Shown here: piece by piece, positions 8,227-15,756 of the stretch
Layout: every line of letters begins with the position of its first letter
Numbering within the stretch: position 1 is the stretch's first letter
NCBI RefSeq assembly: GCF_036327755.1
Contig: NZ_CP109596.1
Location: 7,998,001 to 8,062,000 of the forward strand
Source of the DNA: Nocardia sp. NBC_01503
GTDB taxonomy: Bacteria > Actinomycetota > Actinomycetes > Mycobacteriales > Mycobacteriaceae
Direction: 5' to 3'
Length of the DNA stretch: 64,000 nucleotides
Program-made: the position numbers and the translations under genes
Notes under the pieces: model-generated
Database searches by the model: none
Seen by the model: only the letters and a program-made list of their open reading frames with translations
What the model was told of the DNA's origin: nothing

Positions 8227-8685
8227 ATGAAGCCAGGTCAGCTCGCCCCGCGGTTCGAGCTTCCGGATCAGTCCGGCACCGTGCGTTCCCTCGATTCGCT
8301 GCTCGCGGACGGGCCCGTGGTGTTGTTCTTCTACCCCGCCGCCAACACTCCGGTGTGCACTGCCGAGGCGTGTCACTTCCGGGATCTGGCAGGCGAATTC
8401 AAGGCGCTGGGCGCATCGTGCGTCGGCATCAGCGCCGATGATGTCGATGTGCAGTCCGGGTTCGCGGCCAAGCAGGGCCTGGGCTATCCGCTGCTGTCGG
8501 ACAAGGGCGCGAAGGTGGCGGCCGAGTTCGAGGTGAAGCGCGGACTGCTCGGCGGGATCATGCCGGTGAAGCGGACGACCTTCATCATCGATCCGGATCG
8601 CACCATCGCCAAGGTGATCACCAGCGAGCTGCGCGCCAATGTGCACGCGGACGAGGCGCTGGAGTTCCTGCGCGCCCGCGGCTGA
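8227..8685 (+). CDS. bcp: Thiol peroxidase of the BCP/PrxQ type
   Basis: A 152-aa cytosolic peroxiredoxin that reduces hydrogen peroxide and organic hydroperoxides using thioredoxin-like donors. The motif TPVCTAEACHFRD gives the peroxidatic Cys44 and a resolving Cys49 five residues later, the arrangement typical of PrxQ/BCP. FFYPAANTP and the C-terminal KRTTFIIDPD strand are in the expected places and the length is normal. It stands alone between a terminator and a membrane-protein gene. Confidence 0.93.
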   Translation: MKPGQLAPRFELPDQSGTVRSLDSLLADGPVVLFFYPAANTPVCTAEACHFRDLAGEFKALGASCVGISADDVDVQSGFAAKQGLGYPLLSDKGAKVAAEFEVKRGLLGGIMPVKRTTFIIDPDRTIAKVITSELRANVHADEALEFLRARG

Positions 8686-8794
8686 TTTCACCTCTGGCAC
8701 ATGTGCGGCAGCCATGCCGTAATCGTCCGTCGCGTCCGTTCGGTCCGGAGTGGCGCTCCCTGACGCGTCGCACCGGGCGGCATACGCTGAGGCT

Positions 8795-9403
8795 ATGACT
8801 ACGCCCAGCCCGACGCCGACCGAGGAACTGCCGGAGCGCAAGCGATCGTCGTTCGTCACCTGGCGCAACCGCATCATCGCGCTGGTGATCGCGGCGGTGG
8901 TGCTGTGGTTGTCGTATCTGATTCTGGCGGCGTTCATTCCACGCTGGTGGGCGCAGCGGATCGCCGAGAACGTGCACGGGAGTTTCTCGAAAGGCATCTG
9001 GTCCGGACTGGTGATGGGTGCGGTTTGTACCGCATTGCCGCTTTTCCTCCTGTTGCTCGCGGGAATGACCTGGCGAAAACGGGGCGGTCCGTTTATAGCG
9101 GGCGCGGCCGCGGTTCTCGCGCTCATAACCGCCATCCCGAATTTGATGACGCTGACGGTCGTACTGGGCAACTCCAATGCCGCACACGCCGGAGAACGCA
9201 TTCTCGACGTGGACGCGCCGGCATTTCGCGGCGCCTCGCTGGCGGGCGCGATCGTGGCCGCGGTGCTGTTCCTACTGGTGGCATTTCTGTTGGTGCGCAG
9301 GCGAATCCGCAAAAATCGCGCCGCGAAGCAGCGGGCCGACCAGGAAAAGCAACGCGTTTCGGTGGAAACCCCGCCAAATCCTCCAGAACCCGGCGCGTAC
9401 TGA
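8795..9403 (+). CDS. Four-helix membrane protein of unknown function
   Basis: A 202-aa protein with a short charged head, four hydrophobic segments (about residues 28-48, 70-93, 98-120 and 153-178) and a basic, hydrophilic tail ending PPNPPEPGAY. Positive residues at both ends suggest that both termini are cytoplasmic. The ATG at 8795 follows GAGG; an earlier in-frame start at 8750 lacks such a site. No family is recognised. It is followed 170 bases later by a MarR gene on the same strand. Confidence 0.75.
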   Translation: MTTPSPTPTEELPERKRSSFVTWRNRIIALVIAAVVLWLSYLILAAFIPRWWAQRIAENVHGSFSKGIWSGLVMGAVCTALPLFLLLLAGMTWRKRGGPFIAGAAAVLALITAIPNLMTLTVVLGNSNAAHAGERILDVDAPAFRGASLAGAIVAAVLFLLVAFLLVRRRIRKNRAAKQRADQEKQRVSVETPPNPPEPGAY

Positions 9404-9572
9404 TTTCGGCATGCGACACGCGTGATCGATGTCACGTCATTCATGAACACCGTGACTGACGAGCGAAATCGTGGCAAACTTTCCTTTGCGGGTGACTCGC
9501 TGTTGATGCTCCACCGACTGCCGGACTGACCAGCGCAACATGTCACTTGGCTGCTACGAGAGGGCTGGCACG

Positions 9573-10091
9573 GTGACAAAGTGGTTGAACCCCATGGAAC
9601 AGCGAGCTTGGCGTACCGTCATAGCGCTGACGACCCGACTCCCAGCCGCACTGGATACCCAGCTTCAACGCGAGTCCGGGATTACCCATTTCGAATACTT
9701 CGTGATGACTCTGCTCTCCGAAGAACCGGGCCACCGATTGCAACTGAGTGAGCTTGCGCAAAAGGCAAACGCATCGCTATCGCGACTCTCACACGTCATT
9801 TCCAAGCTCGAGCGATTGGGTTGGGCCGAGCGCGTGTCGATCTCCGGCCGTCGCGGCGCCCAGGCCGTCCTCACCGACGCGGGCTTCCAGAAGGTCACCG
9901 ACGCCGCCCCCGGCTATCTGGAGACCGTCCGCGGCCTCGTCTTCGACGGCCTCGACAAGGACCAGACCAGCGAACTCCTCGAACTCGGCGAAGCCATGCT
10001 CCAGCAGCTCGACAAGGGTATGGCCCGGGGCATGGGCCGCTCCGGCCGCCCCAACAGCCACGTGGATTTCGACCGCCGCGAAAACCGCTAG
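9573..10091 (+). CDS. MarR-family transcriptional regulator
   Basis: A 172-aa winged-helix regulator. The region RLQLSELAQKANASLSRLSHVISKLERLGW is the DNA-binding helix-turn-helix, and RVSISGRRGAQAVLTDAGF is the wing, as in MarR/SlyA. The GTG at 9573 is preceded by AGAGGG; an ATG at 9540 would add 11 residues. The gene stands alone, with the membrane-protein gene upstream and hisI converging from the right. In its upstream region GTCACG and CGTGAC (9431-9456) flank 14 bases, a possible but unproven operator. Confidence 0.88.
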   Translation: MTKWLNPMEQRAWRTVIALTTRLPAALDTQLQRESGITHFEYFVMTLLSEEPGHRLQLSELAQKANASLSRLSHVISKLERLGWAERVSISGRRGAQAVLTDAGFQKVTDAAPGYLETVRGLVFDGLDKDQTSELLELGEAMLQQLDKGMARGMGRSGRPNSHVDFDRRENR

Positions 10092-10111
10092 CGCCCAGCG
10101 ATCTTCCCGCT

Positions 10112-10480
10112 TCAGCCCTCGTCGGAGAGCAGTTTGTCGCCCCGCGCGAGCAGCACGTCGGTATCGAAGCAGGTGTGCGTCCCGGTATGGCACGCCGCGC
10201 CCTCCTGATCCACGATCAGCAGCACGGTATCGCCATCACAATCGAGCCGAACCTCGTGCACGTACTGGGTGTGCCCGGACGTCTCGCCCTTCACCCAGTA
10301 CTGCTGCCGAGACCGCGAATAGTACGTCCCCTTACGGGTTTCCAGCGTCCGCGCCAGCGCCTCGTCATCCATCCAGGCCATCATCAGCACATCCCCGGTG
10401 CTGCGCTCCTGCGCCACGGCGGCGAACAGTCCGTCGTCATTGCGCTTGAGCCGGGCGGCGATTGCGGGATCGAGACTCAC
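10112..10480 (-). CDS. hisI: Phosphoribosyl-AMP cyclohydrolase
   Basis: HisI opens the purine ring of PR-AMP, the third step of histidine synthesis. The 122-aa protein is the cyclohydrolase alone, with no HisE fusion. Metal-binding motifs are visible: the acidic run DCDGDTVLLIVDQ and the cysteines in GAACHTGTHTCF. The stretch GTYYSRSRQQYWVKGETSG is the substrate-site signature. The GTG start overlaps the hisF stop as GTGA, so the two are translationally coupled. It ends the second his segment. Confidence 0.95.
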   Translation of the reverse strand: MSLDPAIAARLKRNDDGLFAAVAQERSTGDVLMMAWMDDEALARTLETRKGTYYSRSRQQYWVKGETSGHTQYVHEVRLDCDGDTVLLIVDQEGAACHTGTHTCFDTDVLLARGDKLLSDEG

Positions 10481-11250
10481 CGGACCACGATACCTTCGTC
10501 GCGCATGGCGGTTTTGACCTGGCCGATGGTGAGGTCGCCGAAGTGGAACACGCTGGCGGCCAGCACCGCGTCCGCGCCGGCCTGGACCGCCGGGGCGAAG
10601 TCGGCGGCCTTGCCCGCACCGCCGGAGGCGATGACGGGGACCGAGACGGCGGCTCGGACGGCGCGGATCATGGTGAGGTCGAAGCCAGCTTTGGTGCCGT
10701 CGGCGTCCATGGAGTTGAGCAGGATTTCGCCGACGCCGAGTTCGGCGCCGCGGACGGCCCATTCGACGGCGTCGATGCCGGTGCCGCGTTTGCCGCCGTG
10801 GGTGGTGACCTCCCAGCCCGACGGGGTGGGGGCCTGACCCTCGGGGACGGTGCGGGCGTCCACGGACAGGACGATGCACTGGGAGCCGAAGCGCTCCGAC
10901 ATCTCGCGCAGCACTTCGGGGTTGGCGATGGCGGCGGTGTTGACCGAGACCTTGTCCGCGCCCGCGCGCAGCAGCCGGTCCACATCGGCCACCGTGCGCA
11001 CGCCGCCGCCGACGGTGAGCGGGATGAAGATCTGTTCGGCGGTACGGGTGACCACGTCGATCATGGTGCCGCGATCGCCGGTGGAGGCGGTGACGTCGAG
11101 GAAGGTGAGTTCGTCGGCGCCCTGGGCGTCATAGGTGGCGGCGAGTTCGACGGGATCGCCCGCGTCACGCAGGTTTTCGAAGTTGACGCCCTTGACCACG
11201 CGGCCGGCGTCCACATCCAGGCACGGGATTACCCGCACTGCCAACGTCAT
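10477..11250 (-). CDS. hisF: Imidazole glycerol phosphate synthase, cyclase subunit
   Basis: HisF is the cyclase half of the enzyme that makes imidazole glycerol phosphate and AICAR, using ammonia from HisH. The 257-aa TIM barrel starts VRVIPCLDVDAGRVVKG (catalytic Asp in CLDVD) and has LTVGGGVR, the catalytic Asp in LLNSMDADGTK, and VIASGGAG at the second phosphate site. It lies 4 bases after impA. Its partner hisH is in the other his segment, about 4 kb away. Confidence 0.96.
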   Translation of the reverse strand: MTLAVRVIPCLDVDAGRVVKGVNFENLRDAGDPVELAATYDAQGADELTFLDVTASTGDRGTMIDVVTRTAEQIFIPLTVGGGVRTVADVDRLLRAGADKVSVNTAAIANPEVLREMSERFGSQCIVLSVDARTVPEGQAPTPSGWEVTTHGGKRGTGIDAVEWAVRGAELGVGEILLNSMDADGTKAGFDLTMIRAVRAAVSVPVIASGGAGKAADFAPAVQAGADAVLAASVFHFGDLTIGQVKTAMRDEGIVVR

Positions 11251-11254
11251 TGCT

Positions 11255-12094
11255 CTACCTCTCCTCGGACCCGGCGTCCGGCCCGCGGCCCGCCGTATCG
11301 GCCCTGACGGTCTCGCCGATCATGTCCAGTAGTTCCTCGTGCACGCCGGGCGCGGCGGCCAGCACCGATTTCGATTCGATGGTCCAGTCGCGGCCGAGCA
11401 GATCGGTGACCACACCGCCCGCGGCGCGCACCAGGGCCACGCCCGCGGCATTGTCCCAGGGGTGGTGACCGAAGACGACCGCTCCACCCAACACCCCGGA
11501 TGCGGTGTATGCCAAGTCGATTCCGGTGGAGCCGTGCATGCGCACGCGACCGGAGAGGCGACTCAGCGCGCCCAGCAGGTTGAAGCGGAAGATGCCCGGA
11601 ATCCGGCCCGCCCCATCGATATTGAAGGCGCCGAAGCCGATCATGGCGTCGGAGAGCTTGCCGCGCTCCAGTTTCGGCAGCGGCTGGCCGTTCAACAGCA
11701 CCGGCCCGTCCACGGTCGCGGCATAGCGCTGATTGAGCCCGGGCAGCCAGGTCAAGCCGATGACGGGTTCACCGTCGCGCACCAGCGCCAGCAGCATGCC
11801 CGAAAGCGGGTGTCCCGCAGAGTAATTGAAGGTGCCGTCGATGGGGTCGAGCACCCACGCGGTCCCCGTGGCGAGCTGCGGGCCGCCGAATTCCTCACCG
11901 TGCACCTCGAATCCGGTGCGCTCGGTCAGCTGCTGTGAGAGGGTGCGCTCCAGCTCGAGATCGAGTTCGGTCGCGAAGTCGCCGCGACCCTTGTCGACCG
12001 CGCTGGGCGCGCCGACGCCTTCCACGAAACGCGGTGCGGCAGCGTCGAGTACGTCACGGGCGATGGTGAGCAGCTCGGCGAGTTCGGCGGCCAT
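11255..12094 (-). CDS. impA: Inositol monophosphatase-family phosphatase of the his cluster
   Basis: A 279-aa magnesium-dependent phosphatase. The three metal motifs of the IMPase family are present: the GEE within HGEEFGG, DPIDGTFNYSAGHP, and WDNAAGVALVRAAGG. In mycobacteria and corynebacteria a member called ImpA sits in this place between hisA and hisF. A histidinol-phosphatase role has been shown for other IMPase relatives (HisN), so either inositol-phosphate or histidinol-phosphate hydrolysis is possible here. It lies 6 bases after hisA in a tight operon. Confidence 0.88.
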   Translation of the reverse strand: MAAELAELLTIARDVLDAAAPRFVEGVGAPSAVDKGRGDFATELDLELERTLSQQLTERTGFEVHGEEFGGPQLATGTAWVLDPIDGTFNYSAGHPLSGMLLALVRDGEPVIGLTWLPGLNQRYAATVDGPVLLNGQPLPKLERGKLSDAMIGFGAFNIDGAGRIPGIFRFNLLGALSRLSGRVRMHGSTGIDLAYTASGVLGGAVVFGHHPWDNAAGVALVRAAGGVVTDLLGRDWTIESKSVLAAAPGVHEELLDMIGETVRADTAGRGPDAGSEER

Positions 12095-12100
12095 CAGATA

Positions 12101-12832
12101 TCAGCGCACCGCTGCGAGAGCTTCGGGCAGGGTGAAACGGCCCGCGTACAGGGCCTTGCCGATGATCGAACCCTCCACACCGTCCTCGGTGAGGGTGGCG
12201 ATGGCGCGCAGATCGTCGAGGGTGGAGATTCCGCCCGAGGCGACGACCGGCGAGTCGGTGGCATTGGCGACATCGCGCAGCAGAATCAGGTTCGGCCCGG
12301 TCAGTGTGCCGTCCTTGCTGACATCGGTGACCACGTATCGCGAGCAGCCGTCCCGCTCGAGCCGTTCGAGCACCTCCCACAGATCACCGCCGTCGGTGAC
12401 CCAGCCGCGCCCGCGCAGCCGGTACTCGCCGTCGATCATCTTGACGTCCATACCGACCGCGATCTTGTCGCCGTACTCGCCGATGGCGCGCCGGCACCAC
12501 TCCGGATTCTCCAGCGCCGCGGTACCCAGATTCACCCGCGCGCACCCGGTGGCCAACGCCGCCTTCAGCGATTCGTCATCGCGAATACCGCCGGAGAGCT
12601 CCACCTTCACATCGAGCTCACCGATGACGTCGGCCAGCAGCTCGCGATTGGATCCCTTGCCGAACGCGGCATCGAGATCCACCAGGTGCACCCACTCGGC
12701 GCCGTCGTTCTGCCAAGCCAGGGCGGCGTCCCGAGGCGAGCCGTAACTGGTCTCACTCCCCGCCTCCCCCTGAACCAGGCGCACGGCCTCCCCATTGGCG
12801 ACATCGACGGCAGGTAGCAGCACAAGACTCAC
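12101..12832 (-). CDS. priA: Bifunctional HisA/TrpF isomerase PriA
   Basis: A 243-aa TIM barrel that isomerises ProFAR in histidine synthesis. In actinobacteria lacking trpF, the same enzyme (PriA) also isomerises PRA in tryptophan synthesis. Visible motifs are LLPAVDVANGEAVRLVQG (first catalytic Asp), ELSGGIRDD, the second Asp within VVTDVSKDGTLTGP, and ASGGIST. The trp cluster of this window has no trpF, which supports the dual role, although activity cannot be read from sequence alone. It is the first gene of the second his segment, about 2.3 kb from hisH. Confidence 0.93.
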   Translation of the reverse strand: MSLVLLPAVDVANGEAVRLVQGEAGSETSYGSPRDAALAWQNDGAEWVHLVDLDAAFGKGSNRELLADVIGELDVKVELSGGIRDDESLKAALATGCARVNLGTAALENPEWCRRAIGEYGDKIAVGMDVKMIDGEYRLRGRGWVTDGGDLWEVLERLERDGCSRYVVTDVSKDGTLTGPNLILLRDVANATDSPVVASGGISTLDDLRAIATLTEDGVEGSIIGKALYAGRFTLPEALAAVR

Positions 12833-12947
12833 GGGAGCATCCTAGTGGTTACCGACCGGTCCCCCGCCGTCGGCCCGCGGTTGCCCGATCGGCCGGATGT
12901 CATTCCGGACGGAGCCGACCGCCGGTGCGGAATTGCGTCGAAGGACC

Positions 12948-13481
12948 TTATGCGAGCTGTGACCGCGGGGCTGGGCGCCCGGCATCGGCCAGGACGCGGG
13001 CTCGGTACCAGATGAGGGCGGCCGCGGTGGCGAGGATTGCGGCGGCCAGACCGGCCGCAATGCGGAAGCCCTGACCGATGAGGAATTCCGTTGCGGCTCG
13101 GTCTATCTCGGCGCGGGTGTGCTGGTCTCGGTCATCGAAGAGGATGGTGGCGCGGGGCCACTGGTAGAGGATCGAGAGCAGGAATTGGCCGGTGATCATG
13201 AAGGCCAGGGAGGAGGCGGTCCACGCGCGGGCGGTGCGGTGGCGCACGGCGATGTACGCGGCGGGGAGGGCGCAGAGGGTCAGCAGACCGCCGAGCGGGC
13301 GCATGATGTCGCCCACCGCGACGGTGCCCATGAACTGCTGGGTCAGGGCCAGGGAGTCGGGGATGTCGTGGAAGATGTTGGGATACAGGAGCATTGTTTC
13401 CGCCGCGGTGGTCGCGAAGGCGAAACAGGCGACGGTCGCGTAGGTGCTCGAGATCCAGAGTGGTGCGGTGGCGGGTTTCAT
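12948..13481 (-). CDS. Four-helix membrane protein next to a MarR gene
   Basis: A 177-aa protein with about four hydrophobic helices (roughly residues 10-32, 58-78, 86-106 and 140-163) and a short polar tail. The stretch between helices 1 and 2 (LLYPNIFHDIPDSLALTQQF) has the look of DUF1772-like small oxygenase/membrane proteins, but the match is weak and no function is assigned. GAGGAGGTCGCC directly before the ATG at 13481 fixes the start. It follows the MarR gene on the same strand after about 90 bases and may be in its regulon. Confidence 0.72.
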   Translation of the reverse strand: MKPATAPLWISSTYATVACFAFATTAAETMLLYPNIFHDIPDSLALTQQFMGTVAVGDIMRPLGGLLTLCALPAAYIAVRHRTARAWTASSLAFMITGQFLLSILYQWPRATILFDDRDQHTRAEIDRAATEFLIGQGFRIAAGLAAAILATAAALIWYRARVLADAGRPAPRSQLA

Positions 13482-13569
13482 GGCGACCTCCTCGAATTCG
13501 ACGGTAGGTCGCGGGCCACGACGGCCGGATCCGGAATCAACCCGCATTCCACCCCGAATCCACCCTGAT

Positions 13570-14022
13570 TCAGTTGCGAGCGTGGAGTTCCAGGATGCGA
13601 GTGAGGGTCAGGACCAGGTTGGCGCGTTCGGCGGAGGTGAAGCCGGGCAGGAGTTCGGTTTGGGCGGCTTCGAGGCGGGTGTCGAGATCTTGGAGGTGGG
13701 TGCGGCCCGCCGGGGTGAGGGCGAGGGTATTGCGGCGGCGGTCGGACGGGTCGGGGGTGCGGGTCAGGAAACCGCGGTCGGCGAGGTCGTTGACGGCGGC
13801 GACCACATCGCTGCGGTCGATGCCGGTGCGACGGCCGACCTCGGCCTGACTGAGCTCCCCGTGTTCGTCGAGAGTGGCCAGTAGTGCGTAGTGGTAGCGG
13901 CGCGAGCCGGTCGGCTCCAGGGCGCGTTCGGTGGCGCGATTGGCGAGGATGGCGACCTGGCCGACCAGGCGGGTCGGCAGGGCGCGCAGCCTGCCGGAGG
14001 CGCCGGTGTGCGCATTGTCCAT
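13570..14022 (-). CDS. MarR-family transcriptional regulator with twin operators
   Basis: A 150-aa winged-helix regulator. ELSQAEVGRRTGIDRSDVVA is the helix-turn-helix, and TPDPSDRRRNTLALTPAG is the characteristic MarR wing with the conserved D-x-R-R. The ATG at 14022 is taken as start; a longer frame would run into the operator region. Two palindromes lie between it and the divergent 14122 gene, strongly suggesting control of both directions and autoregulation. The inducer is unknown. Confidence 0.9.
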   Translation of the reverse strand: MDNAHTGASGRLRALPTRLVGQVAILANRATERALEPTGSRRYHYALLATLDEHGELSQAEVGRRTGIDRSDVVAAVNDLADRGFLTRTPDPSDRRRNTLALTPAGRTHLQDLDTRLEAAQTELLPGFTSAERANLVLTLTRILELHARN

Positions 14023-14043
14023 ACCGAGCAATCTACAACTCTT

Positions 14044-14083
14044 GTTGGTGGCACCAACAGTCTGTACCGTTGGTGCCACCAAC
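14044..14083. promoter_or_regulatory. Two near-identical 15-bp palindromic operators
   Basis: GTTGGTGGCACCAAC at 14044-14058 and GTTGGTGCCACCAAC at 14069-14083 are each perfect inverted repeats around a single central base. Their centres are 25 bp apart. They lie between the divergent MarR gene (start 14022) and the NTF2-like gene (start 14122), where a MarR dimer would be expected to bind. Confidence 0.85.
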
Positions 14084-14121
14084 GTTGGCGTGACCCATCA
14101 CTTCTCCGAAAGCCGTTCACC

Positions 14122-14562
14122 ATGAATACGATCCTGCTTGACCGCGCCGAAATCACCACTCTCGTAGACAGACTCGGCCGAGCCCTGGATGAAGGTCGCT
14201 TCGACGAACTGGCTGAGATCTACACCGCCGATGCCACGGTCGAAACACCCGGCGGTATCGCACGCGGCCTCTCCGCCATGACCAACCAGGCGACCCGCAC
14301 CCACTCCCCCGACCGGCGCATTCAACACCTGATCAGCAGCGTCATCATCGACCTGGACGGCGATACGGCGACCGTCCGCGCCAACCTCGTCGCCATCTTC
14401 GCGGCCGCCCCCACCGCGAAAACCCCACTCTCCCCGCCGTTCTACACCCTCGGCGAGGTCTACCGCTTCGACGCCGTCCGCACCTCCACCGGCTGGCTGT
14501 TCAACCGGATGCGGACGGTCCCGGTCTGGGAGACCGGCACCCGTCCCACCCTGGCGGCCTGA
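14122..14562 (+). CDS. SnoaL/NTF2-like small protein
   Basis: A 146-aa protein of the NTF2-like alpha+beta barrel type (SnoaL_4-like). It starts with helices around LVDRLGRALDEGRFDELAEIY, then YTADATVETPGG, VIIDLDGDTATVRANLVAIF and a final strand GWLFNRMRTVPVWETG. Such proteins are small-molecule isomerases, dehydratases or binding proteins; the substrate cannot be told. It is divergent from the MarR gene and starts 39 bp after the second operator, so it is the likely main target of that regulator. Confidence 0.8.
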   Translation: MNTILLDRAEITTLVDRLGRALDEGRFDELAEIYTADATVETPGGIARGLSAMTNQATRTHSPDRRIQHLISSVIIDLDGDTATVRANLVAIFAAAPTAKTPLSPPFYTLGEVYRFDAVRTSTGWLFNRMRTVPVWETGTRPTLAA

Positions 14563-14570
14563 ACTGAGGG

Positions 14571-14945
14571 TTACTCGGCGTCCGCCCGCCAAGCGGATGT
14601 CGTGGCGTGCCGCGACAGGCCGATCAGTTCGGCCTCGTACCGGCCGATACGACCGTCGGTGACACCCATGCGCAGCAGCGCCATGGAGATCGGGCCGTGG
14701 TAGGCGAATCCGGACTGGGAGAAGATGATTCGCCTGTTCAGCCAGAGCTCGGCGGACTGCTCTCCGGGGCTGCCGCCATGAGTTTCATTGCGGGCGAGCA
14801 GGATCGGAGCTCCCGTCGACCAGCGGGGACAGCGGTCGGTCAGGCCGCCGCATGCCTGGCTCAATCCGGTGCCGAGCTCGCGGGTCAGGGGCAGTAGGCC
14901 GAGTCCTCGACGCAGCGCCGTCACAGGTACATCGGCTTCGCGCAC
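14571..14945 (-). CDS. Possible small hypothetical protein, perhaps a gene remnant
   Basis: A GTG-started frame of 124 codons on the minus strand reading into sensible protein text in its second half (SAELWLNRRIIFSQSGFAYH, then GVTDGRIGRYEAELIGLSRH). No family is recognised and the start has no good ribosome site. A 25-codon frame (ATG at 14998, MASDLSALIGRYTQLRERCA) stops inside its first codons in another frame, so the pair could be one gene broken by a frameshift. It converges on the NTF2-like gene with an 8-base gap. Confidence 0.4.
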   Translation of the reverse strand: MREADVPVTALRRGLGLLPLTRELGTGLSQACGGLTDRCPRWSTGAPILLARNETHGGSPGEQSAELWLNRRIIFSQSGFAYHGPISMALLRMGVTDGRIGRYEAELIGLSRHATTSAWRADAE

Positions 14946-15077
14946 CGCTCACGCAGCTGGGTGTAGCGCCCGATGAGGGCGGACAGATCACTGGCCATAT
15001 CGACTGCTCTCCGTCCGGCGATGAGCGGCCGGACGAGCTCACCCCATCATGAGGATTCGATACGGGCAAAGGAAATA

Positions 15078-15106
15078 CGAAACCCCCGCGCCGGGCGGGG
15101 GTTTCG
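15078..15106 (-). terminator. Strong intrinsic terminator after hisH
   Basis: Perfect 12-bp arms CGAAACCCCCGC and GCGGGGGTTTCG around a 5-base loop, starting 17 bases beyond the hisH stop on the leftward transcript and followed by TATTTCC. It should end the hisD-C-B-H transcript, cutting it off from hisA-impA-hisF-hisI. Confidence 0.88.
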
Positions 15107-15123
15107 GATTCGGTGCGGGCGAC

Positions 15124-15756
15124 TCAGAGGGAGTCGACCCAGTTCCGCAGGAGTTGGGCTCCGGCGTCGCCGGACTTCTCCGGGTGGAATTGGGTGGCGC
15201 TCAGGGGGCCGTTCTCCACCGCGGCGAGGAACGGGACACCGTGCTCGGCCCAGGTGAGCTTGGCCGGGGCCAGCGGGCCGCTGTCGTCGAGCTCCCAGTT
15301 CTGGGCGGCGTAGGAGTGGACGAAGTAGAAGCGGGTGTCCTCGTCCATACCCGCGAACAGGATGCTGTCCTGCGGCGCCTTGACCGTATTCCAGCCCATA
15401 TGCGGGAGGATAGGGGCGTCCAAACGCTCTACGACGCCGGGCCATTCGGCGCAGCCCTCGGTTTCGACACCGAATTCGACGCCGCGTTCGAACAGGATCT
15501 GCATGCCGACGCAGATGCCGAGCACGGGACGGCCACCGGCGAGGCGCTTGCCGATGATGCGGTCACCGCGCACGCCCAGCAGACCCGCCATACAGGCGGC
15601 GTAGGCGCCGACCCCGGGAACCACCAAACCATCCGCGTTCAAGGCGGTTTCGGGATCGGCGGTGACGGTGACCTGCGCGCCGGTGCGCGCCAGGGCGCGT
15701 GCGGCGGAGTGCAGATTGCCGGAGCCGTAATCGAGCAGGGCCAGCTTCTTGGTCAC
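15124..15756 (-). CDS. hisH: Imidazole glycerol phosphate synthase, glutaminase subunit
   Basis: HisH hydrolyses glutamine and feeds ammonia to HisF. The 210-aa class-I amidotransferase has the nucleophile Cys in ICVGMQILFERG, the oxyanion PGVGAY region, and the catalytic His in FHPEKSGDAG. The GTG start overlaps the hisB stop as GTGA. It is the last gene of the first his segment and is followed by a strong terminator. Confidence 0.96.
   Translation of the reverse strand: MTKKLALLDYGSGNLHSAARALARTGAQVTVTADPETALNADGLVVPGVGAYAACMAGLLGVRGDRIIGKRLAGGRPVLGICVGMQILFERGVEFGVETEGCAEWPGVVERLDAPILPHMGWNTVKAPQDSILFAGMDEDTRFYFVHSYAAQNWELDDSGPLAPAKLTWAEHGVPFLAAVENGPLSATQFHPEKSGDAGAQLLRNWVDSL

Noticed and set aside
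9431..9456. GTCACG-N14-CGTGAC as operator of the first MarR gene
   Set aside because: Arms of six bases with a long spacer occur often by chance in this GC content; kept only as a remark in the gene entry.
8905..9459. Alternative plus-strand frames across the four-helix membrane protein
   Set aside because: Arg-rich frameshifted text; the true frame has clear hydrophobic helices and a ribosome site.
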